A DNA stretch of 64,000 nucleotides from positions 146,244,096-146,308,095 of the forward strand of contig CM065802.1 in assembly GCA_033398695.1 (NCBI GenBank), given 5' to 3'. Within the stretch, counting starts at the first letter, position 1; each line of letters opens with the position of its first letter. The DNA is from Orobanche coerulescens. Its lineage: Eukaryota > Streptophyta > Magnoliopsida > Lamiales > Orobanchaceae. A program made the translations under genes and the position numbers. The notes beneath the pieces were generated by a model. That model had not been told where the DNA came from and made no database searches. It was given only the letters and a program-made list of their open reading frames with translations. This document shows, one piece after another, positions 23,041 through 33,279 of this stretch.

Positions 23041-23749
23041 TGTTGATCTTGTGTATTGAATTTTCAACATTGTTAACTTGTTCAAGGTAATCATTTCAGG
23101 AATTTCATCAGGTAATCATGTTACCTCATTTGATCTTTCATGCGATCTCATCATATTCCGGTGTCATGTGGACGATCATTTTACGCATTATTAATGCATT
23201 CATTGTGTTAGAGCGTGTATGCTCATTGTTATCATTCCGTCTCATAATCATAATGCGATCTTCATACGAGATCCGTAATTATCACGTGACTTTCACCTTT
23301 CGGTATGGAAAGAGCCATCGGAAGGAACATCGGACTCGGCGTCCAAGGAATCGTTTTCTAGTCGTCTTCGTCTGGAAGAGCATCTTCATCTCGGGCATTT
23401 ACGAGTTCGATTTATTGTTTACTTTAAGCGTGATACAATATGACATCCATCATCGGTTTGAGAAAGTTAATTCTTGTTCGGTAATAGGATAATCATTCAT
23501 TTCATTGTCGTTCATTCATTCACTTAAGTCATTCATCATATATCAATCATGTTGAGACTTGTCATCATGAAATTAATCATTTAATTCACGAGGAACAACG
23601 GTTCCAATAATTTCACTTGAACTATCACTCATGACGTTATTAATTCACCTTGGTGAGCCATTCTTAATCCTGGTCGGATTTATAGTCAATTATCATTCAT
23701 CATTCATTTTAGTCACTTTCATTCTCGTGACCTTCTGAGATCATAGTTA

Positions 23750-24181
23750 GTGGCGAGTTCATCGTCGGATATACCTCTAATCGTTGAGGTACCAAGTCGA
23801 GGTATTTTCCGTTTCGGAAGACGGGGGAAGTTGAGTCCGAGATTCATTGGACCGTTTGAAATTTTGGATCGAGTAGGCGAGTTAGCTTATCGATTGGCTT
23901 TGCCTCGGCATTGAGCCGAATTCATAATGTATTTCACGTCTCTCGATTGCGGAAGTATGTTGCCGACCAGTCACATACTTGATTCGGCCGAAATCGAGAT
24001 CGCGGATGATCATTCGTACGAGGAGCGTCCTGTACGAGTGTTGGAGCGGCGAATCAAACAGTTGAGGAATAAGTCGATTCCTTTGGTCAAGATTCAGTGG
24101 TCTAGACACGGAGTCGAAGAGGCTACTTGGGAAACCGAAGATAGTATGCGGGAGAATTATCCCGAGTTGTTTGACCCTTAG
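23750..24181 (+). pseudogene. Integrase C-terminus/chromodomain-like remnant, G2 unit 3, frameshifted
   Basis: Same remnant as 13213-13647. A base is missing near 23906 (GCCTCGGCATTG for GCCTCCGGCATTG). Further small changes lie near 23944 and 23968. The end, from [20 protein letters not shown] to NYPELFDP, is open again in the right frame. No ATG. Confidence 0.82.
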
Positions 24182-24215
24182 TTTCGGGGACGAAACTCTT
24201 TTAAGGGGGGGTGTA

Positions 24216-24978
24216 TGTAATACCCGGTTGTAATTCAGTCATTATCATTCAGTAATTTCATTCGGTGATTGTCACTCAGTGGATTTTCACTCATTTATAA
24301 TCATTCATCAATCATATTCATTCACCGTGTTCACCGTTCGGAAAAACTTCGAGTTGTGTATCGTTATTGTTCATTGTTTCAACTTTCCTCATATGAGTTC
24401 GACTTTGTTAGATCACCATTAAATTTTGGTAACTCCAAAAATTTTTTGTTATTTCACGAATGCTCGGTTCTTACCTTGGTTTGTGAGCATCTCGTATTAT
24501 TTTCATCATTATACCGTTTCATTCTGCCTTTAGATGCATATCATGTTATACATGTATTTGATGTTCATTATCTGGATGACTGACCCCGTGGGGGCGGAAC
24601 ATGTTTTCATGTTTTAGGTGCTTGCGAGGAGAGAGTTGAGGCACAGGGGCATGACGATGGCGACGAGGCATACAAGCGATACTAGTCCGAGTTGTTCATT
24701 GTTGGTCAGTCAGTTGGAGTGTACTCCAGTCTTGTCAGTTGTTGTCGTGTTGTATTACGAGCAGGATGTTCGTGGATGCTGTTGTATTTCATTTTGGCCA
24801 TGTAGGCCACTTTTGTCGTTGAAATTCCTTATCGGAATATTGTGTCGGATATCATGGTAGGGACTATGATTTTCCCTTGTTGTTTAATTTAATGTATTTT
24901 AGTCATGTTCGCCTGGTGGATCTCCTGGCGTGGGGTCCACGGCACTGTAATAACCCAATAGGATTTGGGGGTGTTACA
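24216..24978 (+). repeat. G2 LTR4, internally deleted
   Basis: 763 bp. It matches the LTR1 start to about 24445 (CTCCAAAAATT), then jumps to the equivalent of about 10788 (ATTTCACGAATGCTCGG) and runs to GGGTGTTACA. The deletion removes the GC-rich hairpins and both minisatellites, and so probably the promoter. The outer ends of the array (LTR1 start and LTR4 end) are both intact. Confidence 0.9.
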
Positions 24979-24983
24979 GTAGC
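24979..24983. repeat. Target-site duplication of G2, right copy
   Basis: GTAGC, identical to 8354-8358. Confidence 0.95.
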
Positions 24984-25718
24984 ATTGTATGAGAAATGGT
25001 GTGTGTGTGTATGCTCACTACGGGTTAGATCCGACGGGGTCTCGGTAGGGGTCCAGAGAGACGTGGATCGACGAGCTTGCTTTTAACCACTACGGGTTAG
25101 ATCCGACGGGGTCTCGGTAGGGGTCCACAGAGGCGTGGATCGACGGTTAATTGTGGTGCATTTTACAAATGTGATCCGTTTATGGCATTTCCAGAAATGA
25201 ATGTTTTGGAACTATGTTTTCGTGATATCGTGCATTGACTATATGTGTAAGATGTAAGTTGTTCATTTGGTTACTTGTACTGGCGTAATTGCTAACCCCT
25301 CTGGGGACCCATTTTGGGGAAATTCATTTTATGAATTTCAGGTCAGGTTAATCGAGACGAGCGAGCGCTGGACCAGTACACGGATGATGGCCGTGCGTGA
25401 TGATTGTGCACGAGTGATGTCTTAGTGTCTTCTATCTTTTTATCTTTCGTGGTTTTGTTTGAACTAATAGAAGTACTCGAGTACTTAAGAATTTTTACTC
25501 GTCTGGATTGTATTGTTGTTTATCATGTTTGTGTCGGATTACGGTGTTATGTTGACCGGTTGAACCGGGTGGATTATTTTGTTGGGCGTCTTTATGACGA
25601 GGTATTTTTTTTCTGTTGTTTCTGTGAGTCGATGAGTATGATGCTTGTTCAGCCTGGTGGGTCCCATATAGGGATTCACGGCGCTGTAATATACCTCAGA
25701 TATCCTGGGGGTGTTACA
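24984..25718 (+). repeat. G1 3' LTR, right part
   Basis: Resumes at ATTGTATGAGAAATGG, matching 1359 onward, and ends GTGTTACA at 25718. It includes the two 58-bp repeats. The stretch near 25335-25380 differs from 1692-1735 in a way centred on CAG sites. The 131-codon open frame 25404-25799 runs out of the LTR end and is not a gene. Confidence 0.92.
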
Positions 25719-26732
25719 CTTTTTCCAATAATTGATATCCTCATTTCATTCAAAGTGCTATATTGTGTCGACATTTTTTATTTCCCCATGGCAACATAAC
25801 TTGCCGAGATATCTCATTATCAGTCACCCATTGGGATTACACATTGTGGTTATGTCTATATACTTCTCAAAAGTATATGCCTCCTTTTATCATTTGCTTT
25901 GATTCATATTCGGGGAATTATTATGTATTTATCAAAGCAGTTGTAGTTGGTACCAAAGATTAATAACCTGTCATGCATCTTTGAACTTCAAGTTCATATT
26001 TCAGTTGTGAGGATATAGTGTGATGCATTTCATATATTTCCAACTATCAATACTCCCCCTCATGCTAAGAGATATCTTGAGCACCAAACTCGTATGCCAG
26101 TATCTCAATATTCATTTTTAGTCATGGGAGTTTATATATTATGTTCTCGATATTGGGTGGAGGACTTCAAATAGTATGCCAATTGATATCCCATTTGTAT
26201 GCGCATATTTTGATCCTTTCTCGGATCTATTCAAATTTATTTGGGATATATTACTAGCTCAATCTGATATGGAATATATGCTCAAACCGTGAGCAAATCA
26301 TCTCGTAAATTTCTGATTACGAGTCATATAAACATGTGACTATCTAGTGGATCCATAATATCTAGTAGTTCACATGTAGAGGAAATGAGCCCATACTCCC
26401 CCTTAATATATTCCAAATTTATTAGGGATTCATTCCCAATATTGGCTAGTAGTGATTTTAATCGAGAACAAATATTTGAAGACGATGTATCTATATTATC
26501 ATATAGATATTTTACCGGAATATCACATCATATTTGGGTGCCATTATTGCACATCATTATCAACATGGAGTCGCTGCTCCCACATGTCATATTATGTTCA
26601 TTATTCAATTATAGAGCCGTAGTTCATACGCTTCAGGACGCGGAGTCAAATCTCATACGCGTAATTCCAATCTATAAATAGATTATCATTGTATTCACAA
26701 AATTCACCCATACCAAGGGTCTGAATATCATA
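25719..26732. other. AT-rich spacer with copia-like purine tracts on the minus strand
   Basis: Starts directly after the G1 LTR. On the minus strand it holds GCATGAGGGGGAGTATTG (about 26049-26075) and TAAGGGGGAGTATGG (about 26390-26405), which look like copia polypurine tracts. No coding region was recognised. TCTATAAATAG at 26671-26681 is a TATA-like site about 50 bases upstream of the next open frame. Confidence 0.4.
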
Positions 26733-27263
26733 ATGGATTCAATGCTTTCGAATCTTCGTAAATATTACCCATCTCTTCCAGTGAATATCATAAAAAGAAT
26801 TTATCGAGCTCGACTCGAAAGATTAAAGGTGCTAATGAGAAATGGCATCCCATAAGATATTCGATGGTTGATCGAAGCACAAGTTCGACTATCTGGCGAA
26901 TTTTCAAATTCATTTAATTACATGCCAGGTACAGGTAAGAGTAGTTTTGCAAAGAAACGTAGAGAAAAAAGATTAGGTGGGTGCTATAAATGTGCTCGGT
27001 GGACATGTGACACACGATGCAAATTTGTGGGGTTTGTATCCAAAAATCGAGAAGATAAAATAGCATTTACCAAGGATGGATTGAGTAAGGAATCTATGGA
27101 TCATGATATTCAACAGATTCTTGATGCACATCCGAGTGGATACGTTCATCGTGAACTAATGGCTTTGTGGATACAATTTAAGGATGAACGGAAATGTTAT
27201 AGTCATGAAAAATTAATCTCAAAAGATCCAGTTTGTAAGTCCGTTCTATCAAAGTTGGTATAA
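26733..27263 (+). pseudogene. Basic/Cys-rich ORF, possible relic of a plant-virus nucleic-acid-binding protein
   Basis: One frame runs from ATG 26733 to TAA 27261, about 176 codons, broken only by a TAA at 26853-26855 (codon 41). Residues 1-40 are basic. The middle has KSSFAKKRREKR followed at once by a Cys cluster of the form C-x2-C-x4-C-x3-C. The rest is charged, without a known motif. A basic arm abutting a Cys-rich finger is the hallmark of the small RNA-binding proteins of carla-like (Betaflexiviridae) viruses. This ORF is longer than usual for them, and no coat-protein or movement-gene sequence was found nearby. The viral call is therefore tentative; a diverged transposon or host zinc-finger ORF is the alternative. 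A TATA-like site lies upstream at 26671. Confidence 0.35.
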
Positions 27264-27543
27264 GGTAAATAGCAAAATAATGCAAGTTGATGAATATTGT
27301 TTTCCAATATTTAAATTTCTCAGCTGCCGATCGGTAACGTCATTTTCATTGAAAAATATAATATCATATCTTTCGTTTTCTTTTGTAATTTTGTCTAAAG
27401 TAATGACTTATCTGCCGCTCAATATTCAATGAAAATATTGAAGTCATTTGTCGTTTAGAAAGAAGTTTGTTCTTTAAATTTGGGATCCACAAATCAAAAA
27501 ATGTATCTCTCATAAAAGTATATTGAATGTCTAGTGTAGAAAG

Positions 27544-28211
27544 ATGGAGTTCTCAGAATCCTCATATAGATCTCATCCATTTAAAACTATATGTATTTTA
27601 GGTGGATCCAAACTGATAGGTCATATCCAGCATGTAGATATGGCGTATCAATTCGTAAAAGAATTAGGAAAACACAAAATCGATATATTGTATGGTGGGA
27701 GTAATCATAGATTTTTGGGTTATCTTTTAGATGCTGCACAAAATGGGAGAATAAGTGTAACAAGTGCCTTACACTTTCCCACAGTCAGAACCAGTAGTAT
27801 AGGAGTTCAACTGGGTTGATGCTTCAAGCACAGTCTGTTCATGATAGTCTGATGTATGTGGTGAATAATAGTGATGCCTTTATTGTTCTCCCAGGTGGCT
27901 ACGGCACACTCAATGAGATATTCAACATCACGTCATGGGCTGAGCGGGACTTCCATACCAAACCTATAGGTTTGTTGAATATTAATAATTTCTTCAGCGA
28001 TTTGCTTGCCTTTCTGGATCAAGGAGTAGATCACAAGTTTATATCTCAGCCATCACGAGATATAATAATATGTGCTGACACTGTTGCTGATCTACTTATA
28101 AAGTTTTAGGCATATATTTCAGTTAAGAATTTGGAAGTCAAAGCTCATCAGCCACAGACTATTGGCGGCAAACGAAAAATAAGTTTAGATCCTTTAGATC
28201 TTTCATTATAA
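27544..28211 (+). pseudogene. LOG-like (cytokinin riboside 5'-monophosphate phosphoribohydrolase family) intronless pseudogene
   Basis: LOG enzymes release active cytokinin bases from their nucleotides in the cytosol. The first frame (ATG 27544 to TGA 27817) has TICILGGSKL and ILYGGSN. A one-base shift near 27790-27820 leads to the second frame, with SDAFIVLPGGYGTLNEIF, the family's PGGxGTxxE signature. The body ends at TAG 28107-28109. The same frame then stays open for 33 more codons to TAA 28209-28211, ending LDPLDLSL. The Arg-Lys expected before the signature is replaced by VHDSLM, and GGGSxGLMG is altered, so activity is unlikely even with the frame intact. Plant LOG genes normally have several introns; this copy has none, suggesting a retrocopy or other transfer. 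It is 280 bases downstream of the Cys-rich ORF, on the same strand. Confidence 0.75.
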
Positions 28212-28682
28212 ACCCTGATGCCAGGGGGTGGCAGAGTTACAGAGTTTTATACTCTCGAGACGCACCCCTTTTCTTTTTATGGGTTTCATATGTACTTTCT
28301 TTTTCGCGTTTCATATTGTCGAGTGTTTACTGCCTTTCAGCTAGTTTCGATATTTTCATTTCGACTACTGTGTGCTTCTTCCAGAGCAATAATAAGATCA
28401 TCTTTTGCTTTTATGCAAATACAATATTTTCACAAATATGTGGTATATGTTTCCTCATGAATATTGTCAATCAATATGATTTCAATGATCCCACCATGTA
28501 ATATAATCAACATGGGATTTATTGAGCAATTATTTTTCAGTGATAGTTTTCCATATCACTTGTCAAATGATTCCATCATGCAGTTTGCATGAGATTTTCT
28601 TTAATTAATTGGTGATAGCTTATGGTATCACTTGCTCAATTTTCTCCGTTCGTATTTTATCATGGAGATCGGATATTATATC
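28212..28682. other. AT-rich sequence, nothing recognised
   Basis: Short open frames on the plus strand show no domain. CCCTGATGCCAGGGGGTGG near 28211-28231 is a small GC-rich island in otherwise AT-rich DNA. Confidence 0.4.
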
Positions 28683-28915
28683 CATCAACTGCTTCTTCTT
28701 CGAGAGCAGGATCATTGATCAACTAGTTCTTCAGAGTAGGATTTATTTCTTTTAACTGCTTCTTCAGAGCAGGAAATCGATCAACTACTTCTCCAGAGTA
28801 GGATTTATTTTTATCAACTGCTTCTTCAGAGCAGGATTTAGATATTCGATCAACTACTTCTCCAGAGTAGGATTTATTTTTATCAACTGCTTCTTCTTTG
28901 AGAGCAGGATTTATG
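28683..28915 (+). repeat. Degenerate tandem repeat of CTGCTTCTTCAGAGCAGGAT
   Basis: About seven copies alternate between ACTGCTTCTTCAGAGCAGG and ACTACTTCTCCAGAGTAGG, joined by ATTTATTTTTATCA linkers. Another lone copy lies at 29107-29126. Each has short inverted ends (CTGCT...AGCAG). Confidence 0.75.
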
Positions 28916-30178
28916 AACCATTCATGTGGTATAACCAACCATGATGGTGATATATAATATATAAATTGCGTACATGTAAAACCATCCGTCTTGTGATAAT
29001 TGAACTCATCACATGGGAGGTATTATAATTATATAAAATAAACGCAATAAATATGTGGTTTTAAACCGCCACTTTGAGATAAGTAAGAGACATAATTTAA
29101 ACTGCAAAATAATTAACTGCTTCTACCAGAGCAGGATCGTCCAATCAATTCCGCAAAATAGTCATCGTCAAGATATAGGTCGAAATATCGACTGCCGTTA
29201 ATAACAAGTGTAATGGTATGTAGTCATAAATCTTTGCGGTTTCCCGGGTTGAATATTAATTCGCACGTTGTAATAAATTTAATAATGACTCAAATCGAAG
29301 CTCTCGTTAAATGGATCACGATAATATTAAGAAAAATTAATTCTCAAATCATATGAATCTTATATATGAAAGAAATCAAATTTATAATTTTATAAATTAG
29401 AGGAATATTTTATTTTATTTATTATTTTTCTTCATAATCATCTTCCTTCCCGTGATCCAGTTCCATCTTCATAAAATTTAGGGACTTACAAAAGGGTAAG
29501 GTTTCGCCTAACTACAAAGAGGTCCAGTTGTCATTCAAAAATTACAAGTATCCCCTGAGATATGTATTCACTAAACTATTAGCTACTTATTAGCATGTAA
29601 TTTGGAAAAAATAGAAACCAATATCAAAGTGGAGTTTGTAATTTTGGCAGTAGCTGGGTTTTCGTGTAATTAGACTGAAAATCACGGGTATTTATTTGTA
29701 ATTATCCATAGAATTTATTTATGCATACCTTACTGCATCATCGAAGCCATTGCTTTGCCTCCATACTGTACCTCTCTTATCCTTTGGAGAGAAGAGTCTT
29801 TCTTTGTAGCACCATACTTGCTCTGCATCTTAAACGAAAAGTCAGCTACATCCAAAAGTAGCAACTTTCCTTCAAAATGATGTGGTATAGCTATGAATCA
29901 GCAATTGTAGCGAAGATTTAAGGGATAATAATGGTCGAAAATGAAAAAGCGATATTCTTTTCTTCTGCCCTTTTTTTTTAGACAAGTGAAAACGCGTATC
30001 TCCGAAGAAGACGTCGTTGGTCGATTGTCGATATTTTCATATTTGCTTTAATTGTTGACTGGTGAGAGAGCAGTTTTGATGATTATTTTTTTTTGTAATA
30101 ATTCGATTTCTGATACAGAGGATCATCTCAAGATGCAACTGTAGAGCATACTTTCAACATATTACTCAAATGGTTAGA
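28916..30178. other. AT-rich sequence; possible small minus-strand exon near 29725-29870
   Basis: Mostly unassignable. On the minus strand, 29730-29855 reads as an open stretch containing MQSKYGATKKDSSLQRIREV, followed by a plausible splice donor (CA|GTAAGG). Its family was not recognised. The right end is the untranslated leader of the minus-strand copia LTR beyond. Confidence 0.3.
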
Positions 30179-30418
30179 GTCGTGCTGATAACGTGTTGTA
30201 AAATTGAAATATTATAGAGAGAGAATTTAGAGAGAGAATAGAGAATGATTCTCAGGTATATTTTTCATTAATAACTGAAGCTCTATTTATAGGAAAACTT
30301 CAGATGACACAATCGTAATTACATTATTACATCAGGGGCATAATAGTCATTCACACTATATAAATACAAAGGGGTAATTGAAATGTCACTTTCGCGATAT
30401 ATTATAATAGCTCCCTCA
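30179..30418 (-). repeat. Lone copia-type LTR with primer-site-like flank
   Basis: 30197-30418 reads on the minus strand as TGAGGGAGC...ATTTTACA, a short (222 bp) TG...CA LTR with CCTATAAATAG as its promoter. On the minus strand it is followed by ACACGTTATCAGCACGAC (30179-30196), resembling primer sites of some small copia lineages. No partner LTR was found to the left within the window, so it is a fragment or one end of a rearranged element. Confidence 0.55.
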
Positions 30419-30926
30419 TTTTTTAAGAGTTTTAGCCGTGAGTTTGTGGAGGTGTGGGTTGAGATTTTTATTTTGTTTATCATCTCATTTCATAGAAAAT
30501 AATTGAGAGAGAAGCAAATATTTCCAAACACTTTGAGTGTTTAGGAAATATAAGAGAGATAATATTAATTAGTATATTTGGAGCATATCAATTAGTTTCT
30601 ATAGCTTCAATCACCTTGTTCTAGCCGTATCCTTAGAGGATAATAAGGTGGGTGTTATTCCAATCGTTCTTCCGGCGCGTGCCTAGTAGAGACGCGATAC
30701 TTTTGGCGTTAGATTTTCCAAGAGCTTTTACGAATTGGATTCGTTGTGAACATCATCTTCACAAACATTAAATCAAAGGACTACAAGGGTATGATTTGAA
30801 CCTTACTCTTCCGTTTAATTTATATTCGTATATACGTTGCTTGATCGCTGCTCTTAAGAGATTCATATCGAACTTATCTTAAATTGCTTCCGCTACGCCA
30901 TTTGTTTTTGGCACTGAATCCCAACA
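30419..30926 (+). repeat. C1 copia LTR, 3' portion
   Basis: Ends GCACTGAATCCCAACA and is joined at once to RT sequence. It contains ACCTTACTC...ATATTCGTATATACG, similar in style to 54815-54870 in C2. The primer site, gag, protease and integrase expected after it are missing. Confidence 0.55.
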
Positions 30927-32247
30927 CCATCTATGGACTGAAGCAGGCTTCGCGAAGTTGGACTCTTTGTTTTGATGAGACAGTCAAAGAGTTAGATTTT
31001 TCCAAAAATGAAGTGGAGCCATGTATTTACAAGAAGGTTAGTGGGAGAAAAATTACATTCTTAGTACTATATATGGATGATCAGTTCTGTGAAAGCTTGG
31101 ATTTATAATAAGTTCTCAATGAAAGACTTGGGAGAAGCCACATATATTCTAGGTATTCGGCTCTACCAGGATAGGGCGAAAAGAATTAGGGGTGCTTGGT
31201 AGGATGTTTTTGAGGGTGGGTAATGGTAAAGGTAATGAAAAATAATGCTTGGTGCTCTATAATGGAATGGCTCATTACCCAATAGTGGGTAATGGACCAT
31301 TACCCAATAAATTGGGGGGAATGCTTTTTTCTCCCTTTCCCTTTCCCCACTATTATCATTACTTTTCCCTTTCCCTTTCCCGAGTTTGAACCAAGCACGA
31401 CCTTATAGGTCTTTCTCATGTCCTCTATAGAAAAGATCCAGAAGCGATCTAGGTTGGAAAATTCTAAAAGAGGTTTCCTACCTATGCGACATGGCGTAAA
31501 ACTTTCCTCAGAGATGTATCCTCAAAATAAGGAAGACAGAAAGGAAATGAGCAAGGTACCCTATGATTCGATAGTGGGTAGCCTTATGTACGCTACGATT
31601 TGCACTAGATCAGACATTGCATATGGTGTGAGTAAGCCGGTTTCAGTCAAATCTAGGGCACGAATATTGGACTGCTGTAAAGAGCAGTCTTAAGTACCTG
31701 AATATGATTAAACAGTAGGTTCTTACATACGATGGAGGAGAACTTAAAGTTATGGGTTATGCGGACTCAGATTTTTCGGGAGACATGGATGCACAAATGT
31801 CCACATCGGGGTATATCTTTACTTTGAATGGTGGAGACGTTTTTTTAGAAGTGCAAATCAAAGTGCGACTGCAATTTCCATATGCCAGGCCAAATATCAG
31901 GCAGCCACGGAGGCTGCTAAAAAGGCTTTTTGAATTAAGATGTTCACTGAGGAGCTTCAAGTGGTTCTCGACTCAGATCGGCCCGTGGTGCTACTTTATG
32001 AGAATGACAAAGCTGTTGCCAAGGATCAGGAGCCTAGGGTTAACCACAACACCAAGCACATTGAGAGAAAGTATCATTGTGTTAAGAAATGGTTCATAAA
32101 GGGAACATTACACTCCAATTAATAGACACAGCAATTAACGTTGCTGATCCGCTGACCGAGACACTATCTCAGGAGGTCTTAGAGAGACATATGGAGAGTA
32201 TGGATATTATATATGATTGTTTGTGGCATTTCGGGCAATTCAGAGAT
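30927..32247 (+). pseudogene. C1 copia RT-RNase H remnant
   Basis: Fragments in several frames: IYGLKQASRSW and LVLYMDD (RT, about 30930-31080); a stretch ending YILGIRLYQDRAKRI before the MITE; after it, VPYDSIVGSLMYATICTRSD (about 31556); and the RNase H segment GYADSDFSGDMDAQMSTSGY (31752). Stops and frameshifts are frequent. The MITE at 31189-31402 splits the RT-RNase H connection. The order is Ty1/copia. Loss of everything from primer site to mid-RT is by deletion at 30926/30927. Confidence 0.85.
31189..31402. mobile_element. Tourist-like (PIF/Harbinger) MITE
   Basis: 214 bp with terminal inverted repeats GGGGTGCTTGGT and, from the other end, GGTCGTGCTTGGT. It is flanked by the 3-bp target duplication TTA (31186-31188, 31403-31405), the PIF/Harbinger preference. 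It has no coding capacity, and its right half is rich in CCCTTT. Removing it and one TTA restores RT-RNase H continuity of C1. Confidence 0.85.
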
Positions 32248-33279
32248 TGTTAAAAATATGCTCACGAATGCCACTCAGAGAATGAGAGAGTAAGAGCATT
32301 ATATTGTAATTACGAATATTAAATTAAATAAAGAATTTTTTATTACTATAATAATGTATATCACTAGCATCGTGATCTGGTATATATAATAATAGTCCTT
32401 ACATGTGAGAGCAAACATTCCACTCCTTATGGACATAAGGAGATAGGTGCTGGAAGTGGTTAGGGCTCGAATGCTTAACTGGTTTGTAAGTTGATAAAAC
32501 TTAAGTGGGTAATAAGTTTATACAAGACTCGTATAAATGGACTTTTACATGTAGAGTGCCTTTCTTCACTAATGGTTAGTTGGAGCACACGTTATAAGTA
32601 TGCTAATGGAACTAATATACTCGAACTCGACTCACCTTGATTCGGTCACATGGATTTCACTCTGGGATTGTCAATGACTGAATCGAAAGGTTGTGATAGG
32701 TATGCATGAACCTTTGACTTGAGGTTTCAGTAGGATATGTACTTGTGACATAAAGTTAGTCATTAGAGTAGTTCGATCTAATCACCGGTTGGTGGGCTCA
32801 ACCTCGAAGTGAAACTTAATGGGCAAATAGCAGTCTCTACTGAATACCAAGATATGATTATTTCTCATGTAGTGTGCAGGTAAATGTCCTATGCGGTTAA
32901 TGACAAATGAGATCATAAGTCTTTGTCCAAAGCATTAAGAGATAGTTGATTTGATACACGAGAGCTCGGTGATCTCGGTTTGCATTAATAAATACATAGA
33001 GTCAAGATGCAATAGGGTCTGACATTACTGTGACCCTAATACTTGACCGGGACATATGATTGAAGTGTTTATATGTATACGGTATTCACGATATAATGGT
33101 TTTATAATGATTCTATCATTCATTCACAGTTGGGTGGCCGTGCGGGCCACCAGGCTGGCTAAGTGTTACACACACTCCTTGGTTCCTCCCCATTGCCGAT
33201 TGAGATGGACCAACGCACAAGAAAATTGGATGGATAAATATATATTATTATATTTTCATCAATATTGGATATTACATAT
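32248..33279 (+). repeat. C1 3' LTR, left part, split by T1
   Basis: Starts TGTTAAAAATATGCTCACG after the RNase H tail and continues until the T1 target site CATAT (33275-33279). It likely resumes at 53845. It contains a GC-rich hairpin with arms GGTGGCC/GGCCACC (33133-33151). Apparent open frames (33056-33373) cross into T1 and are not genes. Confidence 0.6.

Larger units (their letters stand above)
21837..24215 (+). other. G2 internal region 3
   Basis: Mutated primer site at 21841-21851, minisatellite at 22247-23040, integrase-end remnant at 23750-24181, and hairpin plus polypurine tract at 24181-24215. No gag or RT sequence. Confidence 0.85.
8359..24978 (+). mobile_element. G2: tandem array of a non-autonomous gypsy element, four LTRs and three internal regions
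   Basis: A 16.6-kb insertion bounded by TG...CA and one GTAGC duplication. Structure: LTR1 8359-11306, internal 1 11307-13681, LTR2 13682-16608, internal 2 16609-18920, LTR3 18921-21836, internal 3 21837-24215, LTR4 24216-24978. LTR4 carries an internal deletion of about 2 kb. Each unit is 5.2-5.3 kb. Internal regions hold a primer site, a minisatellite, a piece of integrase end and a polypurine tract. There is no gag, protease, RT or RNase H. The remnant relates it to G1 but as a separate family. A single target duplication around all units implies one insertion followed by LTR-LTR recombination, or insertion of a ready-made concatemer. Confidence 0.9.
1..25718 (+). mobile_element. G1: Tekay/Del-like Ty3/gypsy chromovirus, interrupted by G2
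   Basis: LTR retrotransposon read left to right as 5' LTR, initiator-Met primer site, gag-pol, polypurine tract and 3' LTR. Domain order is gag, protease, RT, RNase H, integrase, which is Ty3/gypsy. The C-terminus has the integrase tail and chromodomain-like end typical of plant Tekay/Del chromoviruses. The 5' LTR begins about 27 bases before the window, judged by alignment to the 3' LTR start at 6997. The 3' LTR is split by G2 at 8358/24984. With the insert and one target copy removed, both LTRs come to about 2.1 kb. Coding has one nonsense codon and several frameshifts, so it is not autonomous now. The lineage call is from recalled family features, not a tree. Confidence 0.88.

Noticed and set aside
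27544..28109. LOG-like sequence as a working host gene
   Set aside because: Frameshifted, no introns, and the residues before the signature are changed. Called a pseudogene.
30197..30418. Complete minus-strand copia element from 25719 to 30418
   Set aside because: No second LTR matching 30197-30418 was seen at the left side, and no copia gag or pol lies between; kept only as a possibility in the findings.
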